64,000 nucleotides of DNA from assembly GCA_907163375.1 (NCBI GenBank), contig CAJQUW010009254.1, positions 35,264-99,263 of the forward strand. Reading direction: 5' to 3'. The position numbers were made by a program, and so were the translations under genes. This document shows positions 33,949 to 46,144 of this stretch, piece after piece; the stretch's first letter is position 1, and each line of letters starts with the position of its first letter. The stretch is from Prostheceraeus crozeri. Lineage: Eukaryota; Platyhelminthes; Polycladida; Euryleptidae. Under the pieces are notes generated by a model. It worked only from the letters and a program-made list of their open reading frames with translations. It was not told where the DNA came from and ran no database searches.

Positions 33949-35090
33949 AATGACTTGAACAATTTTGCGGATATCAGCAAACGACGATAATCCAACGGAA
34001 GGAAAAGCGGATGCCCACAGAATGATGAGCCACAGATAATTCTATGTATAATGGGTCTCCGATCTTCTTTGAATCCTGGAAAATGCTTAGAGCTACGCGT
34101 AGCGTATACGGCTTTTGAAATTATGTGATGGTGCATTTTCACATCATTCATGAACACGATGTAAAGCACTTCATATTGTTATGTCGTAGATGTCCTTGTG
34201 AGACGCAGGGAAAATGCTTTCTTACATGCCGTCTTGACATGGCAGTTGGCACTTCTTCTAAAATACCTTCTTCAATAATTAAATGCATCACGAATGATAT
34301 GATTGATATCAGATGAATTAAATCATCTGCTTCCGAATTTTTCAGAAATCAGCAATCTCGGTTAATTTTGTCGACTGTTCGAACTGAGGAGAAAATCAAA
34401 TAGCTTCATGTAATTTTACGGTTATGACACTTGATTATCTCATGTTTACCTCCATGATTCTCGTTGAAAGTTTGTAATTTACGCTTACTTAGTTCGTGAA
34501 CTGATCTCGTTTACCAGTTCATGAAAGCTGAAAAACAGACAAATCCTTCCTTATAATTGGCTATTAACTCACAGTTGGCCTTTAGAAACAATATAGAAAT
34601 TTCAACAACTTCAAGTCCTTTGAATAATGGATGATGTGTTCAATAAATAGCATATCGTTGGTGGTCGAGTCGATAGAATCATTTCATCCAGTTAAACACA
34701 CACAGTGTCATACATGAAAATACAAACAGTGATGATCTGTGATTCCCAATAATCCTGTAAGAATGGCCCGTCAAGCAATACGTGACATCAGTCAACGAAA
34801 GATTATGATACACTCATGACTGTCGGATTTTCCATTTGAACTGGATGGCCTCCATCCGATTAGTTAAGTGCTTGTTTCCTTCGCTCCTGATCTCTCTTCT
34901 AATATCGTTCCCTATCAGCACAACCTGAAAGCTTTAATCTGGTTTTCGCGACGGATATTATTTCATACTTTAGGTCTCACGTGAGATCGAGGAGGGCCAG
35001 ACAAGCTTCCGTGAAGTGAGACAAGTAGCGAATTGCTACAGGGCCACTCTCACGGCCACAAAGTTGCTGTGTGGTCGACATCCATTTCAG
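33949..35090. other. No firm gene; possible upstream exon of the next gene
   Basis: Mostly non-coding. From about 34975 (after a TACTTTAG site) an open stretch reads EIEEGQTSFREVRQVANCYR and runs to 35090, where it meets a TTTCAG acceptor-like site; it is in a different frame from the following gene. Its status is unclear. Confidence 0.35.
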
Positions 35091-35091
35091 A

Positions 35092-36072
35092 ATGACGGGC
35101 AATATCGAGGTATCCGCAGCCACGGCTGTAGATAGACTGGCTCCCGACGCGGTAGCTTATCTCAACGCCATGGGCTCTATATTCAGTCCAACTGAAACAG
35201 GAAAACAAGTTGTGCTATGGGTCAGAACACCACAAGATCCTTCGCCGTTACCTTTGCTTCTCCCTTGTGGATATAATTTTCGCAATTTTGGGAAGTTGGT
35301 CAAGGATCTTCGACAGGTGTACGTTGATGAAGATTATCGATTGGAAGGTCACTGCGCGTTGCCTTCTATGACACTAAATAATCGAAGAAATCAAGATTCA
35401 CCTGACAAACTTGATACCTCTGCGTTGATTCTACGTGATTATGACTGCATAGATGGTCGTCCCATCTCTTCAAAAAGAATTTCTCGACTGGATATTTCCG
35501 AATCTCCATCAGAAATGCTAATTCGAGGCTGCAATCCAACACGAAGAAGAATATTCAGTCGTCAAGGTGCAGCAAGTCGGGCTACTTCTACGGTCCGATT
35601 TTGGGCAGCGTCAGAAACCCCGGCTCGCTCTAATAATCGTGCAGGAGGCTTGAATACTTCGCGACGACGTGTCACTAGGCGATCGATGGCTCCAACTTCT
35701 CTATCCCTCCCAGGATTGGCGGTAAATGGATCGAGTGTCGACTCATTTGGAGATTTGAGACTAGCCCCAGTAACGGCTCCCAATCCTAGCAACCAATGGA
35801 CACCAGAAGGAAGAGGCGCTGCTGTAGAAACTTCCATCGACAAACAGCGCTTATCTAAAGGAGTGGTATTTGACAGTTTGGAGAGTTATTGGCGCTTCGG
35901 ACATAAGAATCAAACAATTCCAATCAGTCGCCCGGGCAGTAGAACTTTAACACAAAACGAGAAGTGGTTGTTACGTGTTACCGGTGGTCAAAAGCGTTTC
36001 ACTCTGTTACCCACGGCTGAGCTACTGATGCCACCTCGATCCAATACCCCAACTGCCATGTCAAGACGGTGA
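35092..36072 (+). CDS. Candidate host protein or terminal exon, unknown function
   Basis: A 326-codon open frame starts at an ATG one base after a CATTTCAG acceptor-like site, so the 5' untranslated part may be spliced just before it, or this is a terminal exon. The first 110 residues look folded (AVAYLNAMGSIFSP, VVLWVRTPQDPSPLPLLLPC, FGKLVKDLRQVYVDEDYRL). The remainder is rich in Arg, Ser, Pro and Thr and is probably disordered, with RRRVTRRS basic patches. It ends with RTLTQNEKWLLRVTGGQKRF. It is less AT-rich than its surroundings and lacks any transposon motif I know. I do not recognise the family. No AATAAA lies close downstream. Confidence 0.5.
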   Translation: MTGNIEVSAATAVDRLAPDAVAYLNAMGSIFSPTETGKQVVLWVRTPQDPSPLPLLLPCGYNFRNFGKLVKDLRQVYVDEDYRLEGHCALPSMTLNNRRNQDSPDKLDTSALILRDYDCIDGRPISSKRISRLDISESPSEMLIRGCNPTRRRIFSRQGAASRATSTVRFWAASETPARSNNRAGGLNTSRRRVTRRSMAPTSLSLPGLAVNGSSVDSFGDLRLAPVTAPNPSNQWTPEGRGAAVETSIDKQRLSKGVVFDSLESYWRFGHKNQTIPISRPGSRTLTQNEKWLLRVTGGQKRFTLLPTAELLMPPRSNTPTAMSRR

Positions 36073-37839
36073 TGTCCCGTGTTGTTCACAAAAACATTTT
36101 CTTACATTTTTCAGAAATTATGTATTATAAGGGTATAAAACTACATTTTTTACTAAATACAAGGCATCTTAAGTTTTCAAAGAAAAGATGGCGTCATTTT
36201 ATGCAATATCCATGCTTGTAGGCTTGAGTGGAGCTATATCTCGTTGTAAAAAACTCTGAAGTATATCACCATGACAAAAAGTTGTATAAACTAAAGTCGG
36301 AAATTGAAGTACTTGGTATATAGGCTTTGTGGGTTTACATTGTCACCGATCGCCTAATAGTTGACCATTTATTGCGCTTTTATTGCTGTATAAGACCGAG
36401 GACAGCAACTGAAGAAATCGAGTAGCCTTCTTCTGTAGCATGAGCATTTCAAGCAGATTTCATTCCTTAAATCAATAATACAAGATTACATAAATCCCGT
36501 TGACGCACTTGGGAATACGAACCATGCTTCAAGAAAATTTACAAAACTGATAATCAAAATACATGTAGAAGTACATGTGTGTTGTAATACAACTTCCGCT
36601 TTCTAGCGCAAATCATAGGAAGTTCAAATTAAAAAGCTTTTGAAATTTCTGAGTAATGTTGAACTTTTTTCGATCCATTGAGAAAATTCTGTATGCGTCA
36701 CTGCAAAGCAAACAAAAATGGGGAAAATGTTTAACAACAAATTCATCAAATTTAAGCAGCTAAGTCAGCATGTTGCTGTAAATTGATATTATCTAGCAAC
36801 GTCTGTCTAATCATGCAACTAGCTGACAATCAATGCAGTAACTGTGCCTTGAAATCACATTATTTGCACTTTTACATTAATTAGAAAATTGTCAAGCGAG
36901 TACAACAGTTACTGAGTATACATACACCATGCCTTCTGGCTGTGACGATAAATCCAAAGGTGAAAAATGAACGCCACTTCTAAGTGATGACTATATCTAA
37001 TCGAAAGTGGTGAAAATGTCATATTTTTAGCTGTAAAATCTTAGCTTGTTAAAAAGTACAAGATTACTTTTCGATAGCCGAGCTATCTTGTAGGCGGGAC
37101 CAACAGCCTTGACAACATAATAATTCTTGGATTGTCACTACATGGATGCTATGCCAGCAAAATCATTTGAGAAATATTTTTAAATCCATTTGTTCATTGT
37201 GTAGAACAGTGAATATACTAATAGAATTAGGCCCCATTACAATGTTCCAAGTCCAATCCTGTTTAATTTAATTATAATTGCATTACAAATAAATGAATAT
37301 CAGGAGGTGCTATCATCTGTCGCTGACTCCGGAACAAAATCAACATCGACGCATCGATAACTCAAGAAAAAATGAATCGGCCCATAGACAGTTCACAAAA
37401 TTATTGCACAAAAATGTCAACCAGATTTGACCTGGAATTTTCGTGTTGAAGTTCTGGTTAATTTCAACAAACTTAATGCCATGAAATATTTTGCATATTT
37501 TCAAATTTCATAAGTGGTCAGCTGTAGTCAGGTCCCACAAAAGAAAATTGAAATTATTGATGACAAAGTATCATGTACGAACCAAATTTTCGGCTACTCA
37601 GCCTGCTTCAGAGTCATCATGTTTTACATGCGATACATTTTCTATTTCTGTAATGTATTTCTAGAAATTTAATGAGCTTCAATTTAGTATGTTGGTAAAA
37701 CGGACTTTTGATATTTAAAGAAATGTAAGTTTTTGGTCACTTCATTCACTGATGCCTGCAGGAAAGTTTGCGCACAAAACAAAATTTATCTTTAAAAATA
37801 ATTTGAATTGGTAATCAAGCCCACACAGGCGATTAACAG
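36073..37839. other. Gene-free stretch
   Basis: No reading frame or repeat with support. It could be intergenic or intronic host DNA. Confidence 0.5.
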
Positions 37840-37908
37840 TTGCCTGTTTGAATTAATTGGATTAGTTGCATGTTTGAATTTATTAATTGGATTAGTTGCC
37901 TGTTTACA
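37840..37908. repeat. Short tandem repeat, 26-30 bp unit
   Basis: TTGCCTGTTTGAATTAATTG and the following GATTAG repeat twice more with small changes (the second unit has TTGCATG and an added TTTA). Confidence 0.7.
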
Positions 37909-38227
37909 ATGAAGTCAGTTCAATACTTTCCGTGCGGATATGAGAAAATGACATGGCTCATACAACATTTTCACATGGCTTTTTCAAAGAACGTCGTGCA
38001 GCGGTGCCTTAAAATTTGAATACCAAAATGTGACCTCTGCAATTCTGACGCATAATGGACAGATATAGCACTAAGTTAGTGCACACTGTGAAATTTGCTA
38101 CTTGCAGTAAAGTGCATGAAGATGGAGTACGGGCAGTTTGCTGGGTAATATTATGTCAATAATCTAGTGTTTGGAAGACTAATTGCGAATAATTTTGCCA
38201 ATAATTCGACAAATCTAAATTTGCGTG

Positions 38228-38645
38228 ATGGAAAGTTTCTGGTCTCTTGCATTGTGAATAAGTAACATTTTTGCGTGATGTAGCTTGTATTGATGATTTT
38301 CACTCAATTTGCACACCACCGTTGAAGTCTAAATATTTGGTGCCATTAAATCTCTACAGCGTTGCCTGGTTTTGTGCTTTAAGGGGTGCGAGCGGCACGC
38401 TGAGATCTTTCAGAGATCCTCACTTTTTCTACCATACTACTACTTCTACCAGTTTCCGTTAATCCGTTAAGATGAAATAAGTATTTTCAAGATGATGGAA
38501 TATTTCTAGTCTCGTGTATTGTAGCTATTGTGCTTGTTGTATTGTGCGTGATATAGCTTGCACTGATGATTTTCATTCAATTTATTAATGTTTGCTACTA
38601 CTACTTCTACCAGTCTCCGTCAAGATGAAAAAAGCATTTTCATTT
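38228..38645. repeat. Diverged tandem duplication
   Basis: Copy 1 (about 38228-38485) and copy 2 (about 38493-38645) share TTTCTGGTCTC/TTTCTAGTCTC, TGCGTGATGTAGCTTG, TGATGATTTTCACTCAATTT, ACTACTTCTACCAGT and AAGATGAAATAAGTATTTTC. Copy 2 lacks about 100 bp from the middle. Confidence 0.75.
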
Positions 38646-40169
38646 CATTTCATTTTAGATCCTGTCTATGGCCTGTCATTGATGCATTATCTCAATCCAT
38701 GCCAGGTTCAATCGAAATATGCCCAAAGCTTTTTTGAATTTGATTTTTGCTTTTTGTACTAATTAGGATTTTGGAATCAATATTTTGTGAATTCATCATT
38801 TAGACAGATTTAGTCATGAGGAGTTAGCCCAATTAATGCCCTTCTCACATGAACTGACAGATAGTCTAGAAGATTATTTATTGTCACAGGCTTTTCATGT
38901 GTCTCATAGTGGGGAATCTCATATAGAAATTAAAAAGTTCAGTTTTCTGATAAATAAAATAGTTTCAGTAAGTGCATGAAGCTTACTGTTTTTCAATTAC
39001 CTTTTCACAGCATTTGAATGTAACATTCAGTATTTGGTATAATGACTTTGATATGCAAGTGAAAATTCAACATCATGAAAGGTAGTAGGCATTAAATCCG
39101 CTTTACGGTTGTCGTCATCTCTGTATGTTAATCGTCAGATCCTTTTGCGACGTATTATCATTAGCGAAGAAAATCTTAAACTTCAATATTGATCAAGCTG
39201 GGGGTTGCTGGTGATGATTAACTGATCCAGACAGTAAAATGCAACCGAAAAACAATAGAAGATTATACAACAACAGAAGCTTTTACAACAACCGTCTTAT
39301 GCACACAATCCATCTCAAAACATCCTGAGAGTCTGGAGAGGTGAAACATATTGCGAACTCATAATTAGCTTGCTTGTCATAAAATCTATGGGTCATGAGC
39401 TTCCATTACAAAATTGAATCTGGCCGGAATCTGCATAAACTGAATGTCATAAATATACCAACAGCTAAAAATCTATTTAATTTGATAATATTCAAATTGC
39501 ATTTACGGATTCAGGACGCCATGATCTTTCTAGCCGTTCCTTCGTAACTTTGTAGAAAAGGCTTACTGTGTGTTTCATCTGCAGTCATGAATCATCGCCT
39601 GGGTTACGTTAATTATCATTCTAAGCGCACTCGAAAATGAATCAAATTCTCAAAAATCGCAAATTCACTCAAAGAAGTCAAAGAATTTAATCGAACATCT
39701 GAAAATGTCAAACGTAAGCTTTTCGTATACTCACTTACATTATCAGTTTCATTATCATAGCTATCGAAACGACTCCTCCAAATCAATTCAAATCCTCTAA
39801 TCTCTTATCAACCAAAATTACATATCGGCATCGCTCAAAAATGCAATGTTTGTGATATGGTTTCGATAGTTGGCAATGATATGCTGATAGAGTTGTCTCT
39901 TTTAACTCGATTTCCCCAATAGCGCATAAGTTTGGCCATAGTCTAAACTACTTTTCGCATTTTAGTTACGATGGGATTGACTTTTATAGGATTTCAATTG
40001 ATGTGTTGAAATATTTCGTTTTGATAGCAAATAAGGATGTGAAACACCCAAGTTTGACATGATCGACTAAATTATGTGATTTCTTTCGGTGATTTTGAAA
40101 TTCTTGAAACTTTGGTTGATTTTGGCTGTGTTTAGAAAAGATCTTTTGAAACGACGATTTATGACTGCT
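38646..40169. other. Gene-free stretch
   Basis: No coding signal or recognisable element. Confidence 0.45.
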
Positions 40170-41744
40170 CACACCATTGCTGAACAAAGATTTACTCAAA
40201 AGTTCAGTACCGCTCAAAATTCTTTCATGGTGACCTTCACACAACTCATCTAAGTACTCAAAGGGTTTTCAACAAAATCGTGGGGACCGTTTTTAAGTGG
40301 CATCAATTTTTCAAAATGACCGCCAAAAGTAGACAAAAATGGTATGCCGATTGAAAGTGATATAATAAGATACTGCATACCACTCAAAATTCTTTCATGG
40401 GGACCTTCACACAACTCATCTAAGTACTCTAAGACGTGTTTCAACAAAATCGTGGGGACCGTTTTTAAATGGCACCAATTTTTTAAAATGGCCGCCAAAA
40501 ATACATGTACATTTACAATAACTTATACTTTGCAGCTCAGCAAAAAGCAAAAAATAGTAAGTAAGTTTGCAGCTTTCATTTTTTCTACAGAACCGCCAAT
40601 TCAATTTGAAAAATGAGAAATCATGATGTTTTGCATTAGCACTTAATAATTGAACAAAAGAACAAAACTATCTCTACAGAATACAGAAAAATCTGAAACT
40701 AGCATTCGATCAAGCGATTACAAATGTCTACCATTGTATTCCAATACACTTTGTAGCAGTCGTTCGGAGTAGTCCGTGTGGCCTATGGGGACTTTTTATT
40801 TACACCAAGTCTTGTTGAAGTCACTGTGAACCGATTCATTCGCCTGCTCGCTCCATTTGCTCAAGCCTGTGCCTTTTCTACGGCAGAACTCTGGCACATG
40901 AAACATAAACACGTGGACTTTGGGAGTGATGCGTACAGCTGGCAGATCAACGAAGGCTTGTCTAAAATTCGAAATTTCGAAAATTCTAGGCATAACATGG
41001 TTATTCATGCCCCAACTTAGTTCCCCCGGCTGTGCCGCGACCTTATGCCAAATTCCATTCTAGTCAACTTCAGATACAGATAAACAATCTATTTCTATGG
41101 TAAGAGGTAACTGGTCACACGCTGTCAATTTCGCGTGCGCGTCATGAGAGAAACAGAGAATTCGAAGTCAGAATTCAGTTACTTGGTTCACTAATTCAAG
41201 TTTCGTCAATGGTAGGGGCTTACACTATGAGGTAACTGAACCATATATAGCTTATGATGACAATGTGAGGAATAATTACTTAAAAGTATTCTATTTGCTG
41301 GCTATTTAATGAATTATCATCAGTAAATGAATTGTTAACTTAATTGCGTATCATAAATTGAAAAGGCTGGGGAACGGCAGGGTTCTTCCCGAGAACTTCT
41401 CGGAAATTGCCAATTTTTGGCGGCCATTTTAAAAATTGGCGCCATTTAAAAACGGTCCCCACAATTTTGTTGAAACACGTCTTAGTGTACTTAGATGAGT
41501 TGTGTGAACGTCCCATGAAAGAATTTTGAGTGGTATGCAGTATCTTATCATATCACTTTCAGTCGGCATACCATTTTTGTCTACTATTGGCGGCCATTTT
41601 AAAAATTGATGCCACTTAAAAACGGTCCCCACGATTTTGTTGAAACACGTCTTAGAGTACTTAGATGAGTTGTGTGAAGGTCCCCATGAAAGAATTTTGA
41701 GCGGTACTGAACTTTTGAGTAAATCTTTGTTCAGCAATGGTGTG
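40170..41744. mobile_element. Fold-back element with about 335-bp inverted arms
   Basis: The left arm 40170-40500 and right arm 41409-41744 are inverted copies with high similarity. Each begins ACACCATTGCTGAACAAAG. Each arm contains two tandem units of about 170 bp (starting CGCTCAAAATTCTTTCATGG at 40211 and CACTCAAAATTCTTTCATGG at 40381), each with AAAATCGTGGGGACCGTTTT and AAAATGGCCGCCAAAA. The 0.9 kb centre has no recognised gene; an 81-codon frame at 40778-41020 has no family match. No target duplication is clear. Confidence 0.85.
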
Positions 41745-42313
41745 TGCTTTTATTGATTTTCCTGAAAGCAATATTGGTAGGAAACTAGGAACAATGAAGT
41801 TGATACCTCACTCTGCAACATTCATTCGTTTAGATTCGTTGCGATAAACCACTGTAACCACGGTATTCTGGATAATATTAACATAAAATCAAAATTTCCT
41901 CTTTCTCTTCAGTTTATAGGCCGTTATTCGGCGTTCAGTGACTTCAAGACCGATTTTCGGGTGGCACAGATGCAGCCCTTGTGGAGGTTTATGCAAAAGT
42001 GATTGATTTCGAGAACTCCGTTGCATGTATGATTGGCTATCGAACTGTGGAGTTAGATTGTTGAAAGGTAATTCATGTTTCCTGATCACTGGCTTAGACT
42101 GCTTTGGCTTCTGTTATTGTTGCCCGATATCACCAGCGCCATTATGTTTGTCGATTAAATGCTGACTTAGGGCCCTTCTTAATGAAAATGATGGTTTAAC
42201 GTCACTATTCCTCCATACTGAGGGCTTAGACGCTGCTGACACAGTCTTGAAGCTGATTACATGTGCTATTTAGACAAGAGATTTATTACCAAACATAGAA
42301 ATGTATTTTATCA
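41745..42313. other. No gene seen
   Basis: Stretch between the fold-back element and the Copia fossil; nothing supported. Confidence 0.4.
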
Positions 42314-43219
42314 TCATGCAGCTAGTGCCCACATCATACCCGCATGAACAAATCGACAGCAGGTCCAGAAAACATTCATGTCAAGTTCGTCATCAGACTC
42401 ATCATCGATTTCACAGCAGTCTACAAGTAGATTAAAGGAATGATTATCTTCGTCATTCATCATGAAACTGAATGTAGTCGATGCAGTGGTTGGTTGGTTA
42501 TGTTCTTTCTTCTTTCGAAAGCATACCTTATCCGTGTGTCCACGCTTATGGCAAAAATTACAGTATAGGCTATCTTTCTTCTTGCATTGAGCAGAAAGAT
42601 GTCCTTTTCCACCGCAAGAATGACATATGCTTTTGTTTGAGTATGTCTTTACTGTTCTTGGGTTATTTCTGGCTTGTGTATTCATTATCGTATGTTGTAT
42701 CGGTCGTATGGCCTCGCTGTTAGCGTAGTTTCTTAAAGAAGCTTTAAATTCTGATAGAGACTTAGACTTGTCCATGTGTGCTTGTATGACAACAAATGGC
42801 TTATATTGTTCAGGAAGACCTTTTAATATCATAGCAATAATCAAATTGTCTGTAATCTTTTCTCCAGCGGTGTTCAAACCATTCGCAGCTCTCTCAGCCC
42901 TTATTATGTAGTCTGTTACATCTTCATCTGTGTTCATTCGAAGAGTTGTTAGTTCTTCATACAATGTAAGGATTCTTGGTTTTTCTGAACTGGCACAATA
43001 ATTTCTTAGTATTCGAAGTGATCCCCTCGCGTTGTTATTTGCGTCAGTGACTACTAAATGTAGCGATCGTTCGTCTAATCTTTGAACCAATGCTGGATCT
43101 AAAGTGTATAAATAATTCAGAAATCTTACTTCCCAAATGTTGTATGATTCTGCTAGACCGTTGAAATGTATGCCTCTCCAGTTTATATCGCTGGGCCCAT
43201 AACCTGTTAAAGTGGCCAT
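42314..43219 (-). pseudogene. Copia-type LTR retroelement gag (fossil)
   Basis: A 301-codon frame with the Copia gag (UBN2-type) layout: FNGLAESYNIWEVRFLNYL near residue 19, LYEELTTLRMNTDEDVTDYI, LIIAMILKGLPEQYKPFVV, then two zinc knuckles (CHSCGGKGHLSAQC and CNFCHKRGHTDKVC). No pol region and no LTR pair were found beside it, so this is a remnant of a larger element. Confidence 0.85.
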
Positions 43220-44152
43220 TCTGTAGACGTAGGAGAAGTCGCCTTTCCTCTAGGAAGTCTGTATTTAGTTTAAATATCCAACTGATTTAAAATACAAATG
43301 TATATTCATGGAGCACTATCCATGATATCAATATTACAGAAAAAGGAGATAGAATGGTATCACTGACGGGAGTACATAGTATTATACTACATAATGATTA
43401 GTGAGCAGTCCATGGATTAGTACTACACAGACATAGAAATGAAAATACGTAAATGAGGATTGTAATCTCAACAGTTAATAGTGGCTGTTTATATCACTAT
43501 AATAAAAATAATTGTCTATGGTGTCTTTAATGTCTTTTTGTAATCTTTTCTGTCATTACGGAGACGCCTCATGGAGTAAGTGATTGTCGGCCTAGACCCT
43601 CAATTTCTGCAATAGAAGTTGTGTTACTTTCTGCAGATTCAGTCTGTTTCTGAAGGATATCATAATAGCTGTAAATAATTTTATGAAAACGATTAATAGA
43701 AAAATTGTTAATTTTAAGTCGGAGCAACTGAAACTTTGGTGCATAATTAATTGAACAATTTTAGGATATTGTAATAGGACTAATAGTGTTCCATTTGATT
43801 GAATTTAATATTCTATCACTGTGAAACAATTGCTTTCAAAACGCACCAGGACCATATATCTGCGAATAACCTCAGATACTCACCTCCATGCAGAATTTTT
43901 CAAAAATAGCTGCCATTTTAAGACGAAGATCTAAACAATTTCACAACAACGTCTTTACATGTACGGGCTGCTATCACTCCAATTGCACGCTCACGTCTCT
44001 GCAGTATTGAAAGTAGTGCTATCGAGTTATTCATCTTTCAATGAGCATAAACGAGTGATGACATAGCTATAGTTGAATATGAATACCGCAATAGAACATT
44101 GTGATACGGAAATTTATGTGGACTATGATGAAAAAGATTAGAATGTCGAGGG
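43220..44152. other. No gene seen
   Basis: AT-rich stretch upstream of the Copia gag on its own strand; no LTR could be identified. Confidence 0.4.
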
Positions 44153-45967
44153 TAGGGTGTGCAATCCCGGAGAAAAATATCAATCCCGGGATTGATAAAG
44201 TACTATTAGTTTCATGCAGATTGCGATATGTTAAAATTGATTAAGTAGGCTCACCTACTCCATGATAACATGGTAATAATAACAGTTGATCAATTGTAAT
44301 TGTAAATCATTATCAATGATCACGAATGTGAGTAATTTCTTAAATCATTATTTGTAATAAAGCGCGTCAAGTCAAGTTAACTTTATTGATTCACAATAGT
44401 AGCGGTGGGTGAAACATTACAAATACAAAATGTGAAATTCACTAAACTCAATGTAAGTAGGTAACAGAAAATCAGCGGCCATACTTGATGAACGAATCAC
44501 CGTAACGACCTGTAAAAACATGTGGGGCAGTAATGCAAGCTCGCTTCCTTACACGATACTTGCTCAATCTTTCTGTAAACATGGAACGCAATGGATGATC
44601 GACATTGGACTCAACCTGTCGGAACAACTTATGACAAATGGAATCAACAGTATGAGACAAATCAGAAAATGAAAAATCACGGAAAAAATACGATGTCAAG
44701 AGATTCTCATGTCATGTGCATTTGCAGAAAATTTTCTTGTTCAATTCATTTAACTCGTTCACTGCCAAACAAGTATATCTCCGTTTTACCATTCATGCCC
44801 GCTGCGGCCAAGCACGTAGATCTACGTTTTTGGTAATTTTCATTTGCGATGCAAGAGTGACAAAGGAATTCACTCACCACATGATGTAAGTACAACTCAT
44901 CTGTGTCATCTGCCATGATATTACGATGCTCGTGCAGGATGACTTATTTGTGGTGATCATCGCCGTTCTGCAAGGATCGAAATGGCATCGTCAAGTAGAG
45001 CACGAAGTCGTGCATATTCTGTGGAGGAAATGGCAGAAATAATTGGAAACTCTGACAGTGAAGATGCTCCACATGCAAAAACTGCAGTCCAGCAGGCCGT
45101 AGTCCTAACATATACCCCTGTTCGGCTACCAATCCTGGTCCACGCGGAGAAGCGGTTATGAATGGCCATGAGGCCATGACTGCATGAGTGGCCATGAGTG
45201 CCATGAGGCATTTTCAGTTATTCTTCTCGGATGAGCTGTTGGAAGCTGTTGTTCAGCAAACGAATTTGTACGCTGAGCAATACTTTGAAGGTCTTGAAAC
45301 GCCTCTATCTCCACATTCAAGGATGAAACGTTGGAAGGACGTGACAATACCGGAGATGAAAGTGTTCTTTGGACTGACACTGCTATAAAGTACATGTGCA
45401 TGTCAAATATAAATATGTATCTGATTGCATTTTTTGTTTTTGTTGCACCAATTCAGTGTAATTATATAAAATCAATTAAGATTAATTTTTTGATTTAAAT
45501 TAATTCAATTAAAATCAATTAAATTTGATTTAACACCTTTTTCATTGCCTTTGACAGCAAATACTTTAAATACAATAACATATGACTAGCATTTGTAATG
45601 ATGGAACATGAAGCAAAAGTCCCAGCGACGTTGAAGGCACGCTCGCACTACACGCTAGTTGCTGTCACAGAACGAAAGCATTCAGTCACAAATGATAAGA
45701 CCCTTCCTCGGACCTTCCTTGAATACAATGATCCCCCGTGTCGAATCAGTGGCCGATTTGCACATTTATAAAATGAACGGAGAAATATTGTGAGCATTGT
45801 TTATCCTTTTATCGGGGAAATATTGTTTATCCTTTGCTAGTAATTTCTAGACTAAGCGACTGTGATAGCTAACGAAGTGAATCCCGAAAAATCCCGGGAT
45901 TTCATGATCAACAAACCCCGGATTTGAATCCCGAAATTTTTTAAAGATCCCGCGATTGTACACCATA
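44153..45967. mobile_element. Element with TAGGGTGTGCAATCCCGG ends
   Basis: Left end TAGGGTGTGCAATCCCGG and right end in inverted form (TATGGTGTACAATCGCGGG). Further CCCGGGATT motifs repeat inside both ends. The flanks GTCGAGGG (44145-44152) and GTCGCGGC (45968-45975) agree at 6 of 8 bases, which would fit an old hAT-type duplication. It contains a piggyBac transposase scrap, so the interior is mixed. Superfamily uncertain. Confidence 0.55.
44982..45388 (+). pseudogene. piggyBac-like transposase, N-terminal fragment
   Basis: The frame at 44982-45151 gives RSRAYSVEEMAEIIGNSDSE, an acidic start common in piggyBac proteins, and stops. After a stretch with four GGCCATGA-like repeats (45156-45207), a second frame reads FQLFFSDELLEAVVQQTNLY and AEQYFEG, then HSRMKRWKDVTIPEMKVFFG. 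This is the helical block before the catalytic core. It stops at 45386-45388 before any catalytic aspartate. Confidence 0.8.
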
Positions 45968-46144
45968 GTCGCGGCTAAGCCTGTTTTAGCCAACTTAGGT
46001 AAGCTAAAAAGGAAGTGGTAATCGGCTAAAAGCGTCAGCACAGGGAATATTCTTGCCCTCTTTGTATCGGAACTCATAGTCATAAGCTGACAAGATGAAA
46101 CCCCACCTTCGAATTCTGCCTGAAGCCATGACTGGTTTGCCTTT
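45968..46144. other. Short spacer between two elements
   Basis: Nothing recognised; starts with the possible right duplication of the preceding element. Confidence 0.3.

Noticed and set aside
26235-33958. TCATT/AATGA as a target duplication of the GGTCGTGCAC element
   Set aside because: The two words are inverted, not direct, so they cannot be a target duplication; they may extend the TIR or be chance.
35562-35843. Antisense frame inside the candidate host exon
   Set aside because: Shadow of the plus-strand frame; arises from its base composition.
40778-41020. Frame in the centre of the fold-back element
   Set aside because: No family match; overlapped by an equally long antisense frame.
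44472-44699. 75-codon minus-strand frame inside the TAGGGTGTGCAATC element
   Set aside because: Does not match piggyBac or hAT transposase blocks.
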